NCBI GenBank assembly: GCA_036524005.1
Contig: DATDDB010000162.1
Location: 3,371-67,370, forward strand
Source of the DNA: DATDDB01 sp036524005
GTDB taxonomy: Bacteria > Pseudomonadota > Gammaproteobacteria > Burkholderiales > Gallionellaceae
DNA: 64,000 nucleotides
Direction: 5' to 3'
Position numbers and translations under genes: made by a program. Position 1 is the first letter of the stretch, and each line of letters opens with the position of its first letter. The notes under the pieces were generated by a model. That model saw only the letters and a program-made list of their open reading frames with translations. It did not search any database and was not told where the DNA came from. Positions 17,394 to 24,713 of the stretch are shown here, in pieces.

Positions 17394-17840
17394 TTAATCA
17401 TAATTTACGATGATGTCGAGCGGATAGCGCTTGCCCGCCAGGTAATCTTCCACGCAGCGCAAAATAAGCGGGCTGCGGTGGCGCGAGCTCGTGGCGCGGA
17501 CTTCCTCGGGCGTCATCCAGACCGCACGCAAAATACCCTTGTCCAGCTTGCGCTCGGGATGATGGGCGAGAATGCGCCCGGTGAAGGCAAAACGCAAATA
17601 GGTCGTGTCGGATGCCTTCGAATGCCAACGGTAAATACCCAGCAGATGTTGCGGCTCGAATTCATAGGCTGATTCTTCCAGCGTTTCGCGCGCAACTGCA
17701 AATATCAGGGATTCCCCTAGCTCCAGATGCCCCGCAGGCTGATTGAACAAAACGCCCTGCCCCGTTTCTTCCTCGACCAGCAGGAATTTCCCCTCCTGCT
17801 CCAGGACGGCGGCGACGGTGACATTGGGTTTCCAGATCAT
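17394..17840 (-). CDS. nudJ: NUDIX hydrolase, NudJ-like
   Basis: A 148-aa Nudix protein with the box G-x5-E-x7-RE-x2-EE (GHLELGES then RETLEES); the usual Gly near the end of the box is Ala. NudJ hydrolyses nucleoside and thiamin pyrophosphates, and its gene is often next to mnmA, as here. The ATG at 17840 lacks a ribosome-binding sequence, but TATAAT lies 6 bases upstream, so the message may be leaderless. An in-frame GTG at 17876 lies inside a terminator hairpin and is less likely. Confidence 0.85.
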   Translation of the reverse strand: MIWKPNVTVAAVLEQEGKFLLVEEETGQGVLFNQPAGHLELGESLIFAVARETLEESAYEFEPQHLLGIYRWHSKASDTTYLRFAFTGRILAHHPERKLDKGILRAVWMTPEEVRATSSRHRSPLILRCVEDYLAGKRYPLDIIVNYD

Positions 17841-17846
17841 TTGCGT

Positions 17847-17852
17847 ATTATA
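17847..17852 (-). promoter_or_regulatory. -10 box placing the nudJ-like transcript start at its ATG
   Basis: A perfect TATAAT ends 6 bases before the ATG, so transcription would begin at or within a base of the start codon. No good -35 is visible; that position falls inside the terminator stem of the upstream gene. Confidence 0.4.
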
Positions 17853-17856
17853 TAAA

Positions 17857-17886
17857 TGAAAAAGGCAGGGGTGCACCCTGCCTTTT
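17857..17886 (-). terminator. Rho-independent terminator of the Ala-rich protein gene at 17904
   Basis: The stem GGCAGGG/CCCTGCC is followed on the minus strand by a T-run, directly downstream of the gene. It is nearly the same hairpin as the one at 18313-18341. Confidence 0.85.
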
Positions 17887-17903
17887 ATTTGGCCGTTCCC
17901 GAA

Positions 17904-18137
17904 TTACTTGGCAGCCTTTTCGTCCTTCTTGGCTTCTTTAGCCTTGGCAGCCGGAGCAGCAGCCTTAGCCGGAGCTGCGGGAGCAGCCGGAGCAGCAGCA
18001 GCAGTAACGGCAGGAGCAGCAGCAGCAGGAGCAGCAGGAGCAGCAGCAGCAGCAGGAGCAGCAGCCTCAGCAGCAACAGCGGAGAAGGTAACGGCTGCGA
18101 AAGCAGCGGCGATCAGGGCGGACAGCAGTTTGCTCAT
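17904..18137 (-). CDS. Small exported Ala/Pro/Lys-rich protein (copy A)
   Basis: A 77-aa protein. The signal peptide (MSKLLSALIAAAFAAVTFSA, cleavage near VAAEA) is identical to that of copy B at 18356-18556. The mature part is almost only Ala and Pro with a Lys/Glu/Asp C-terminal tail (ending DEKAAK). GGAG lies 9 bases before the ATG and a terminator follows directly, so this is a real single-gene unit. No family was recognised. A highly charged, unstructured periplasmic or secreted peptide is all that can be said. Confidence 0.75.
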   Translation of the reverse strand: MSKLLSALIAAAFAAVTFSAVAAEAAAPAAAAAPAAPAAAAPAVTAAAAPAAPAAPAKAAAPAAKAKEAKKDEKAAK

Positions 18138-18312
18138 TCTTGTGACTCCAATAATTTAAGGTTAATCAGCAGTAATTTCGCCAGTATATGGCAGGGCGAA
18201 TCATATACCACTTCATATAAACTGTCTTTGGGAATAGCACGGGTGTCGCCGGAATGCCACAGGGAAGCAGGATGCAGGCAGGTTAATGCAGGGGTAAACA
18301 AAAGGGGCAAAT

Positions 18313-18341
18313 AAAAAAGGCAGGGATGCCCCTGCCTTTTT
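18313..18341 (-). terminator. Rho-independent terminator of the Ala/Lys-rich protein gene at 18356
   Basis: AAAAAGGCAGG...CCTGCCTTTTT flanks a short loop just behind the stop codon. Its stem matches that of the terminator at 17857-17886, which shows that the duplication included the terminator. Confidence 0.85.
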
Positions 18342-18355
18342 GGACAAGCGCCAAA

Positions 18356-18556
18356 TTACTTGGCAGCGTCGTCAGCCTTCTTGGCCTTGCTCTTCTTCTT
18401 GTGCTTCTTAGCAGGCTTCTTGCCTTCATCTTTCTTTTCGGCAGGAGCAGCAGCAGCAGGAGCGGCGCCACCAGCAGCAGGGGCTTCAGCAGCAACAGCG
18501 GAGAAAGTAACGGCTGCGAAAGCAGCGGCGATCAGTGCGGACAACAGTTTGCTCAT
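18356..18556 (-). CDS. Small exported Ala/Lys-rich protein (copy B)
   Basis: A 66-aa protein sharing about 25 N-terminal residues with copy A. Its mature part differs: Ala/Pro, then a strongly basic stretch (KKHKKKSKAKK) ending DDAAK. The ATG at 18556 is chosen because GGAG lies 7 bases upstream; an ATG four codons earlier lacks one. It has its own terminator. The tail resembles histone-H1-like low-complexity proteins, but the signal peptide argues for export. Function unknown. Confidence 0.75.
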   Translation of the reverse strand: MSKLLSALIAAAFAAVTFSAVAAEAPAAGGAAPAAAAPAEKKDEGKKPAKKHKKKSKAKKADDAAK

Positions 18557-18659
18557 TGTGAACTCCATCTAGTAGGTTATTAAACGTTTATGACACTACA
18601 GTGCCAAGTGCATTAACGCACAGCATGCAACTTGGTTGACAGCCCCCCCCTGAAAATTT

Positions 18660-18746
18660 TGGTGCCGGGAGAGGGACTCGAACCCTCACACTGTCTCCAG
18701 CACCGGATTTTGAGTCCGGCGCGTCTACCAATTCCGCCATCCCGGC
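18660..18746 (-). tRNA. tRNA-Leu (anticodon CAA)
   Basis: An 87-nt class II tRNA with acceptor GCCGGGA/TCCCGGC, anticodon loop CTCAAAA, a long variable arm, the GGTTCGAGTCC T-arm and an encoded CCA end. It is a single gene with its own promoter upstream. Confidence 0.97.
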
Positions 18747-18758
18747 AGGAGGCGGCGC

Positions 18759-18788
18759 ATTATCCATGAAACCCCCCTGTTTTATCAA
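18759..18788 (-). promoter_or_regulatory. Likely sigma-70 promoter of tRNA-Leu
   Basis: TTGATA and GATAAT are 18 bp apart. A GC-rich discriminator (GCGCCGCC) follows, as is usual for stringently controlled stable-RNA promoters. It lies just upstream of the tRNA 5' end. Confidence 0.6.
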
Positions 18789-18892
18789 GCAAAAATTGGC
18801 CGTTTCGGCTGCACGCTGCGCGAGTCAAGGTACGGAGGGCGCGGCTAGCTGATTGGAGGGGCATCCGGGACACCGGAGCTTGCTTACCTGAT

Positions 18893-18907
18893 GCGTCAAT
18901 TTGACGC
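18893..18907. promoter_or_regulatory. Perfect palindrome upstream of the copper receptor gene
   Basis: GCGTCAATTTGACGC is a perfect 15-bp inverted repeat about 160 bp upstream of the TonB receptor start, in an otherwise gene-free 276-bp spacer. It could be an operator for a metal-responsive regulator; the regulator is unknown. Confidence 0.4.
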
Positions 18908-19065
18908 GCGGCGAAATGCCACATTTTCAAATTTATTCCGGGCGCATTTAATTCATTACTGCCGGATTGCCATGCGCACGAAGAAATTGCATTGATGGCA
19001 TTGCTTCTCGGCGCACCTGCGGACCGGCAGACGAATAATCCTGACAATACCCGGAGGAATCATAA

Positions 19066-21123
19066 ATGTCGTTTGTAAAAAGCAGCCAGCTGTTGGCGGC
19101 GGCACTCCTGCTGCCTTCACTGGCGCAGGCGCAGGAAAACCCTGCGCCCGAAGAAATGGTTATTGTTGTGCCCACCCCGCACGGCGAAGCGCCGCTGACG
19201 GTCAAAACCAATCCCAAGGCGCCGCGCCAGCCGGTTCCGGCGCACGATGGCGCAGATTATCTGAAGACCATTCCGGGCTTTTCGGTGATACGCAAGGGAG
19301 GCACTGACGGCGATCCGGTGTTTCGCGGCATGGCCGGTTCACGCCTGAATATCCTGCTCGATGGACAGACCATCCTCGGCGGCTGCGGCGGACGCATGGA
19401 TCCGCCCACTGCCTATGTATTCCCTGCGTCCTATGACAGGATCACCGTGCTGAAAGGACCGCAAACTGTGCTGTATGGCCCAGGCAATTCGGCGGGCACC
19501 GTTCTGTTCGAGCGCAACATCAGGCGTGCCGAGCAATCCGGAACGACAGGCAACGGTTCATTGACTCTGGGCAGTTTCGGGCGCAACGACGAGATGGCTG
19601 AGGTACGTACCGGCAGCCAGGATTATTACCTGCTGGCGAACGGAACCCGCTCGCAGATGAGGGACTACAAGGACGGCAACGGCAATGCCGTGCATTCTTC
19701 CTACCTGCGCTGGAGCAGCAATGCCGCACTGGGCTGGACGCCGAATGACGATACGCGCCTGGAGTTGTCCGCCGCAAAGAGCGATAGCCGCGCCGCCTAT
19801 GCCGACCGGTCCATGGATGGAGCGAAATTCGCACGCGACAACATCGGTCTCAGGCTGGAGCGCAAAAATCTCTCTTCGCTCTTGAGCAAGGCCGATGCAC
19901 AGGTGTACTTCAACTACGTTGACCATGTCATGGACAACTACAGCCTGCGGCCCTTCGTGGCGTCGCCCATGATGCCGACGCCGGCCGCAGCCAACCCGGA
20001 CCGGACCACCATCGGCGGGCGCGTGGCGCTTGGCCTGAATCTGTCGGACGCAACGGACGGCACAGTCGGCCTGGATTTCCAGAACAACCGTCACACCAAC
20101 CGCAATGCCTGGAACCAGCCGGTGCTGCCCTATCAGTCTATGGCGCGCACCCAGGACGCGCTGTTCCGCAACACAGGTGTGTTTGGCGAGGTGAAGCACA
20201 ACCTGTCCGAAGCCAGCCGGGTTAAAGGCGGTCTGCGTCTGGATAAGTGGCATGCCGAGGATAATCGCTCATCCATCATGGCAGGCATGGCTATGGTAGC
20301 CAACCCCACTGCCAACCAGTCGCGCAACGAGACGCTTTCCAGCGGCTTCGCGCGCTACGAGCGGGATACGGAGAATGGCGCATCAACCTGGTATGCCGGC
20401 GTCGGGCGCACGATGCGCGCGCCGGATTATTGGGAATTGATCAGCAAGGAAAGCGCAACCACTGTCAGCGCCTTCAATACCAGGCCGGAAAAAACCACGC
20501 AGATGGATGCCGGGGTCAGTTACCGCGATGGCGCGGTGTCCGGTTCGGTTTCCGCGTTCTACAGCAAGGTTGCCGACTTCATCCTGATCCAGTCCAATGT
20601 CAACAAGGGCAGCATGATGATGCCGCGGCCTGCAACCATTGCCCGCAACATCAACGCCACCACGTGGGGAATGGAAGCAGCCCTGGCTTATCAGCTGGCT
20701 GACAACTGGCGGCTGGACGGAGCGCTGGCCTATGTGCAAGGCCATAATGACACCGATGGCGTGGCACTGGGGCAGATTCCACCGCTGGAAGCGCGACTCG
20801 GCGCGAACTATGACAACAAGACCTGGTCACTCGGGGTATTGCTGCGTGGCGTGGCCGCACAAAATCGCTACACCCTGAATCAGGGCAACATCGCGGGCCA
20901 GGACATCGGCCGCAGCGGCGGCTTCGGCGTGTTCTCGATCAACGGCGGATGGCGCCGCTCGAAGGGTACGCAGATCACCGCAGGCATAGACAATCTGTTC
21001 AACAAGGTTTATGCGGAACACCTGAACCGTGCTGGCAGCATGGTGCAGGGCTACCCCACGATCGCGCGCGTCAATGAGCCGGGGCGCAATATCTGGGTGA
21101 AGGCAAACTTCGCATTTGATTGA
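19066..21123 (+). CDS. oprC: TonB-dependent copper receptor, OprC/NosA type
   Basis: A 685-aa outer-membrane receptor with a signal peptide (about residues 1-22), a plug domain (about 55-160) and a 22-strand type barrel ending in Phe-Asp. The plug has the motif GGCGGRMDPP (105-114). Its Cys107-x3-Met111 matches the Cys/Met copper-binding pair described for Pseudomonas OprC. The encoded barrel is also rich in Met. It lies directly upstream of a PCu(A)C copper chaperone gene, supporting copper uptake or delivery. CGGAGGA precedes the ATG. Confidence 0.9.
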   Translation: MSFVKSSQLLAAALLLPSLAQAQENPAPEEMVIVVPTPHGEAPLTVKTNPKAPRQPVPAHDGADYLKTIPGFSVIRKGGTDGDPVFRGMAGSRLNILLDGQTILGGCGGRMDPPTAYVFPASYDRITVLKGPQTVLYGPGNSAGTVLFERNIRRAEQSGTTGNGSLTLGSFGRNDEMAEVRTGSQDYYLLANGTRSQMRDYKDGNGNAVHSSYLRWSSNAALGWTPNDDTRLELSAAKSDSRAAYADRSMDGAKFARDNIGLRLERKNLSSLLSKADAQVYFNYVDHVMDNYSLRPFVASPMMPTPAAANPDRTTIGGRVALGLNLSDATDGTVGLDFQNNRHTNRNAWNQPVLPYQSMARTQDALFRNTGVFGEVKHNLSEASRVKGGLRLDKWHAEDNRSSIMAGMAMVANPTANQSRNETLSSGFARYERDTENGASTWYAGVGRTMRAPDYWELISKESATTVSAFNTRPEKTTQMDAGVSYRDGAVSGSVSAFYSKVADFILIQSNVNKGSMMMPRPATIARNINATTWGMEAALAYQLADNWRLDGALAYVQGHNDTDGVALGQIPPLEARLGANYDNKTWSLGVLLRGVAAQNRYTLNQGNIAGQDIGRSGGFGVFSINGGWRRSKGTQITAGIDNLFNKVYAEHLNRAGSMVQGYPTIARVNEPGRNIWVKANFAFD

Positions 21124-21143
21124 AACGGCAATGCGCTAGAATG

Positions 21144-21168
21144 GCACCGCGCCTAAATGGCGCGGTGC
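21144..21168 (+). other. Strong intercistronic hairpin between the copper receptor and the PCu(A)C gene
   Basis: GCACCGCGCC and GGCGCGGTGC are perfect 10-bp arms around TAAAT. No T-run follows, so it is probably not a classical terminator. It may stabilise the upstream message or reduce read-through into the chaperone gene. Confidence 0.6.
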
Positions 21169-21192
21169 GTCCAAACATTGAGACTGAATATC

Positions 21193-21678
21193 ATGACTAA
21201 GCATTTATTACTGAGTATCGCCGCACTGCTGTGTGCGGCACAGGCCTGGGCGGGCGAGGCGACGGTGACGGTCGCATGGGTACGCGCCACAGCACCGGGG
21301 CAGGATAGTGCGGCGGTTTCCCTGCATATCCGGACCGAGGCGGATGCACGGCTGGTGTCGGCCAGCAGCCCGGCAGCAGAGCGTGTGGAAATACACATCA
21401 TGAAGCATGAAAACGGCATGATGACCATGCGCGAGACGGAAAGCCTGGCGCTGCCGGCCGGACAGGAGGTAGCGCTGGAATCGGGCAGCCATCTTATGCT
21501 GGTGGGGCTGAAGCAGCCGCTCAAGGCCGGGGAGACAGTGCAACTGGCGCTGACCGTGCAATATGCCGACAAGCGCCGTGAGGTAATTACGGTCGCAGCC
21601 GAGGTGCGGGCGCTTTCCGCCAGCCACGATGGCCAGGACATGAAAGATATGCACGGCAAGGGGCATCACGGACACTGA
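21193..21678 (+). CDS. Periplasmic copper chaperone PCu(A)C
   Basis: A 161-aa exported protein with a signal peptide ending AWA (residue 20). The family copper site is complete: His68, Met79, His100 and Met102, fitting the H-x10-M-x20-HxM pattern. An extra His/Met-rich tail (HDGQDMKDMHGKGHHGH) may bind more metal. PCu(A)C delivers Cu(I) to the CuA centre of cytochrome oxidase. The ATG at 21193 gives the clean signal peptide; the reading frame opens 12 codons earlier. Confidence 0.92.
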   Translation: MTKHLLLSIAALLCAAQAWAGEATVTVAWVRATAPGQDSAAVSLHIRTEADARLVSASSPAAERVEIHIMKHENGMMTMRETESLALPAGQEVALESGSHLMLVGLKQPLKAGETVQLALTVQYADKRREVITVAAEVRALSASHDGQDMKDMHGKGHHGH

Positions 21679-21708
21679 CACTCCTGGTGCACCCCGCCAC
21701 CCGCGGTG

Positions 21709-21737
21709 CTTGAAATGCCTGCCGCGTCCCCCATATA
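21709..21737 (+). promoter_or_regulatory. Sigma-32 heat-shock promoter of hsp20
   Basis: CTTGAAA, then 13 bp, then CCCCATATA. This fits the RpoH consensus closely and lies about 50 bp upstream of the small heat-shock gene. Confidence 0.85.
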
Positions 21738-21788
21738 GTCGACAGTGGGAACGCCGTTCCCCGGTTGACTGACATTATGGAGGTTATC

Positions 21789-22211
21789 ATGGCAAATCTG
21801 ATCCGTTTTACCCCTCGTGATGATGTGTTTGACGACTTGTTCCGCGGTTTTTTCATGAGCCCGGTGCGCCTTGAAGGCGGCCAGGAAATGCAGATCAAGA
21901 TGGATATAAAGGAAGACGACAAGGCTTATACCGTACACGCCGAAATTCCCGGTGTGAAGAAGGAGGATATCCATGTCTCCATTGATGGCAACCTGGTCTC
22001 CATCAGCGCCGAAGTAAAAAATGAAAAGGAAGTGAAGGAAGGCGAAAAGGTGCTGCGCAGCGAGCGCTATTACGGCAAGGTTTCGCGCTCTTTCACACTG
22101 GGCAATGATGTGGATGAGGCCGCTTCCCAGGCCCGCTACGACAACGGCGTGCTGGAACTGACCCTGCCCAAGAAGGCTGTTTCAAAGGCAAAACGCCTGG
22201 AAATCCGCTGA
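21789..22211 (+). CDS. Small heat-shock protein, Hsp20/alpha-crystallin family
   Basis: A 140-aa cytoplasmic holdase chaperone. The alpha-crystallin domain covers about 35-130 (AEIPGVKKEDIHVSIDGNLV, and GVLELTLPK near the end), and the C-terminus carries an anchoring motif of the IxI/V kind (LEIR). The ATG at 21789 follows GGAGG. The gene is a single unit behind a sigma-32 promoter and is unrelated in function to the copper genes on both sides. Confidence 0.95.
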   Translation: MANLIRFTPRDDVFDDLFRGFFMSPVRLEGGQEMQIKMDIKEDDKAYTVHAEIPGVKKEDIHVSIDGNLVSISAEVKNEKEVKEGEKVLRSERYYGKVSRSFTLGNDVDEAASQARYDNGVLELTLPKKAVSKAKRLEIR

Positions 22212-22344
22212 GGATAGACCAGCTCGCAACATGCATGGGCGGCATAGTGCCGCCCAATTTTTTCTCTTATTAATTTCTGCAGATTCGCCGATATTTTGGT
22301 ATAAGCTCCGCTGTGTGCCTGACACTGAACAAAGGAGAGGTTTG

Positions 22345-22911
22345 ATGAAGCTTAGCAACATGTTGTTTATATTGACGCTGGCACTGTCCGGCAGCGCCTG
22401 GGCGGATAACAAGGATGCCAGCAAGGACACCAGCAAGGATGTGGTGGTCAGAAATGCCTGGATCACCGAAACTGCTCCCGGTCAGACCAAGGCGTCCGTG
22501 CAGATGGAAATCACCTGCGTCAGCTCGATCGGCAAACTGGTTGGGATAGAAAGTCCCGTGGCCGAATCGGTGGAGATGCAGCGCCTGCGCCCAAGCCACG
22601 GCCGCATGGCGGTGGAAACCCTGACCGCGGTAGCCATGCGGCATAATCACCCGATGTCGTTCGGGCCGCGCACGCAATCCATCGTGTTGCTGGGCTTGAA
22701 ACAGCCGCTCAAGGCAGGCGACCTGGTTCCGCTCAAATTGACCGTCAACACCGCCGGGAAGAAAGTGGAAGTGGAAGTCAAAGCCAAGGTCAAGCCGGCC
22801 GAACAGCCGGCCAGTACCGCGGCACCGGCTCAGTCCGGAGTGGCAGCAGCCCAATCCGGTGTGGCGCCCGCGCAGTCCGGCGTTGCGCCGGCACAACCGG
22901 CAGCCAAGTAA
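22345..22911 (+). CDS. PCu(A)C-like exported protein lacking the copper ligands
   Basis: A 188-aa exported protein with a signal peptide (1-20). It aligns with the PCu(A)C protein at 21193, sharing the LLGLKQPLKAG stretch. The four copper ligands are replaced: His68 by Gln79, Met79 by Val90, His100 by Ser112 and Met102 by Val114. A different cluster, MRHNHPM (98-104), could bind metal instead. The C-terminus is a low-complexity repeat of AQSGVAP units. AAAGGAGAGG precedes the ATG. It is probably a diverged paralogue with a changed role. Confidence 0.8.
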   Translation: MKLSNMLFILTLALSGSAWADNKDASKDTSKDVVVRNAWITETAPGQTKASVQMEITCVSSIGKLVGIESPVAESVEMQRLRPSHGRMAVETLTAVAMRHNHPMSFGPRTQSIVLLGLKQPLKAGDLVPLKLTVNTAGKKVEVEVKAKVKPAEQPASTAAPAQSGVAAAQSGVAPAQSGVAPAQPAAK

Positions 22912-22930
22912 GCGCGAACTTCTCCTGCAA

Positions 22931-22960
22931 CGGGCGGCGGCAAGCCGCCCGTTTCTTTTT
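22931..22960 (+). terminator. Rho-independent terminator after the PCu(A)C-like gene
   Basis: CGGGCGGC and GCCGCCCG form the stem, followed by TTTCTTTTT, 20 bp behind the stop codon. Confidence 0.9.
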
Positions 22961-23033
22961 GTGCTGCCGGCAAGGGTGGCTTCTGAGGTAAAATGCCACT
23001 CACTTTAAATTCAGATTTGCCCGAGGAAATGCA

Positions 23034-23918
23034 ATGTCCCTGACCCCCACCGCCGCCGATAAAAAAGCCCGCACCCTGTCCGAGGCGCTGCCTTATATCC
23101 AGCGGTTTTTCGACAAAACCATCGTGATCAAATATGGCGGCAACGCCATGACCGAACCCGCGCTGCAGGAAAGTTTCGCGCGCGATGTGGTGCTGCTCAA
23201 GCTGGTGGGCATGAATCCCGTGATCGTGCATGGCGGCGGCCCGCAGATCAATGAACTGCTGGGCAAGGTCGGCAAACAGGGGACCTTCGTGCAGGGCATG
23301 CGCGTGACCGATGAAGAGACCATGGACGTGGTCGAGATGGTGCTGGGCAAGGTCAACAAGGACATCGTCAATCTGATCAACCAGCATGGCGGCAAGGCGG
23401 TTGGCCTGACCGGGCAGGACGGCGCGTTCATACGCGCCAGCAAGATGATGCTGGAAAGCCGCGATGAACCCGGCAAGATGCTGGATATCGGCCTGGTGGG
23501 CGACATCAGCAAAATCGACCCGGCCATCATCCGCTTTCTGGATTCCGGCGATTTCATCCCGGTGATCGCACCCATCGGCGTTTCCCCCGAGGGCGAGACG
23601 CTGAACATCAATGCCGACGTGGTGGCAGGCAAGCTGGCGGAAGTATTGCAGGCCGAAAAACTGGTGTTGCTCACCAATACGCCGGGCGTGCTGGACAAGA
23701 ACGGCACGCTGCTCACCGGCCTCACCCCCAGGCAAATTGAAGACCTGGTGACGGACGGCACGCTCTCCGGCGGCATGCTGCCCAAGATCGGCTCGGCGCT
23801 GGATGCGGCGCGCGGCGGGGTGAAGTCGGTGCACATCATCGATGGACGGGTGGAGCATGCGCTGTTGCTGGAGATATTGACGGATGAGGGCGTGGGCACC
23901 CTCATCAAAAGCAAATAG
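23034..23918 (+). CDS. argB: Acetylglutamate kinase
   Basis: A 294-aa amino-acid kinase for the second step of arginine synthesis. It phosphorylates N-acetylglutamate. Motifs are KYGGNAM (phosphate binding), VHGGGPQI and the substrate-site segment LNINADVVAGKLA. The length is typical. Its stop codon borders the long palindromic repeat at 23918-24039. Confidence 0.97.
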   Translation: MSLTPTAADKKARTLSEALPYIQRFFDKTIVIKYGGNAMTEPALQESFARDVVLLKLVGMNPVIVHGGGPQINELLGKVGKQGTFVQGMRVTDEETMDVVEMVLGKVNKDIVNLINQHGGKAVGLTGQDGAFIRASKMMLESRDEPGKMLDIGLVGDISKIDPAIIRFLDSGDFIPVIAPIGVSPEGETLNINADVVAGKLAEVLQAEKLVLLTNTPGVLDKNGTLLTGLTPRQIEDLVTDGTLSGGMLPKIGSALDAARGGVKSVHIIDGRVEHALLLEILTDEGVGTLIKSK

Positions 23919-24039
23919 CGCAACTGCTGCGCTCGCTGATGCTGCGTTGAAAATGGCTCGGAATCCTCATTTACTTCACTGTAAACTCCGGTTCCTCGCC
24001 ATTTTCCGCCTTGCCTCAGCATCGCTCGCAACGTTGCGC
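23918..24039. repeat. Long imperfect palindromic intergenic repeat, copy 1
   Basis: The outer arms GCGCAAC...GTTGCGC and inner arms AAAATGGC.CGGAA / TTCC.CGCCATTTT pair over about 120 bp around a loop containing TTTACTTCACTGTAAA. The same core (CCGGAGT, then ATGAGGATT.CGAGCC on the other strand) recurs in reverse orientation at 30224-30346. It looks like a REP- or MITE-like element; I recall similar elements in betaproteobacterial intergenic regions but could not search for them. Confidence 0.8.
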
Positions 24040-24053
24040 GGATAGGTATACGC

Positions 24054-24695
24054 ATGCGCAGGCTGGTATGGATTTTCGATCTCGACAATACTTTGCATGA
24101 TGCGACGCCATATATCTTCCCCCACATCAACCGCAGCATGACGGAATATGTGCAGCGCGAACTGGGCATCAGCGAGGAAGAGGCCGATAAACTGCGCAGG
24201 CATTACTGGCAGCGCTACGGCGCGACATTGAAGGGCCTGATGCGGCACCACGGAACGCAGCCGGAACATTTTTTATGGCATACGCACCAGTTTCCTGATT
24301 TGCCGAATATGGTGCTGCGCAACCCGCGCCTGCGCCATATACTGAAGCGGCTGCCAGGCAAAAAGTTGCTGTACTCCAATGCGCCACGTCATTATGTGCA
24401 TGAGGTGCTTCGGCTGTTGCGCGTGCAGGATGCATTTGCGGATGTATTTGCCATCGAGCATGCGCGCTTCCGCCCCAAGCCGGAAACGGCGGGCTTCATG
24501 CGGCTGCTGAAAAAGCACGGCCTGCAACCGGCATCCTGCGTGATGGTGGAGGACAGCGCCGAAAATTTGCAGACCGCCAAGCGGCTGGGCATGAAAACCG
24601 TGCTGGTGAGCGAAATGCCGCGCAAGCCGGCCTATGTGGATGTCAGAATCAAAAGCGTGCTGGATCTGCCGCGCGTCTTGCCGCGGCTGATGTGA
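24054..24695 (+). CDS. HAD-superfamily phosphatase, pyrimidine 5'-nucleotidase type
   Basis: A 213-aa HAD hydrolase with motif I DLDNTL (9-14), motif II YSNAP, the conserved Lys in RPKPE and motif IV VEDSAENL. The group dephosphorylates pyrimidine nucleoside monophosphates in yeast and bacteria; the substrate here is inferred. It lies between argB and slmA. Confidence 0.88.
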   Translation: MRRLVWIFDLDNTLHDATPYIFPHINRSMTEYVQRELGISEEEADKLRRHYWQRYGATLKGLMRHHGTQPEHFLWHTHQFPDLPNMVLRNPRLRHILKRLPGKKLLYSNAPRHYVHEVLRLLRVQDAFADVFAIEHARFRPKPETAGFMRLLKKHGLQPASCVMVEDSAENLQTAKRLGMKTVLVSEMPRKPAYVDVRIKSVLDLPRVLPRLM

Positions 24696-24713
24696 AAACG
24701 AAAGGAATAGAAC

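Noticed and set aside
16212..17672. 486-codon ORF opposite mnmA and the nudJ-like gene
   Set aside because: Covers two well-supported genes on the other strand and shows no protein-family features.
17940..18080. GCA/GCAGGA-rich tract that looks like a microsatellite or CRISPR-like array
   Set aside because: It encodes the Ala/Pro-rich part of the small exported protein; there are no spacers or regular repeats.
18588..18788. 66-codon ORF containing MAELVDAPDSKSGAG
   Set aside because: It is the translation of the tRNA-Leu gene on the same strand, a well-known annotation artefact.
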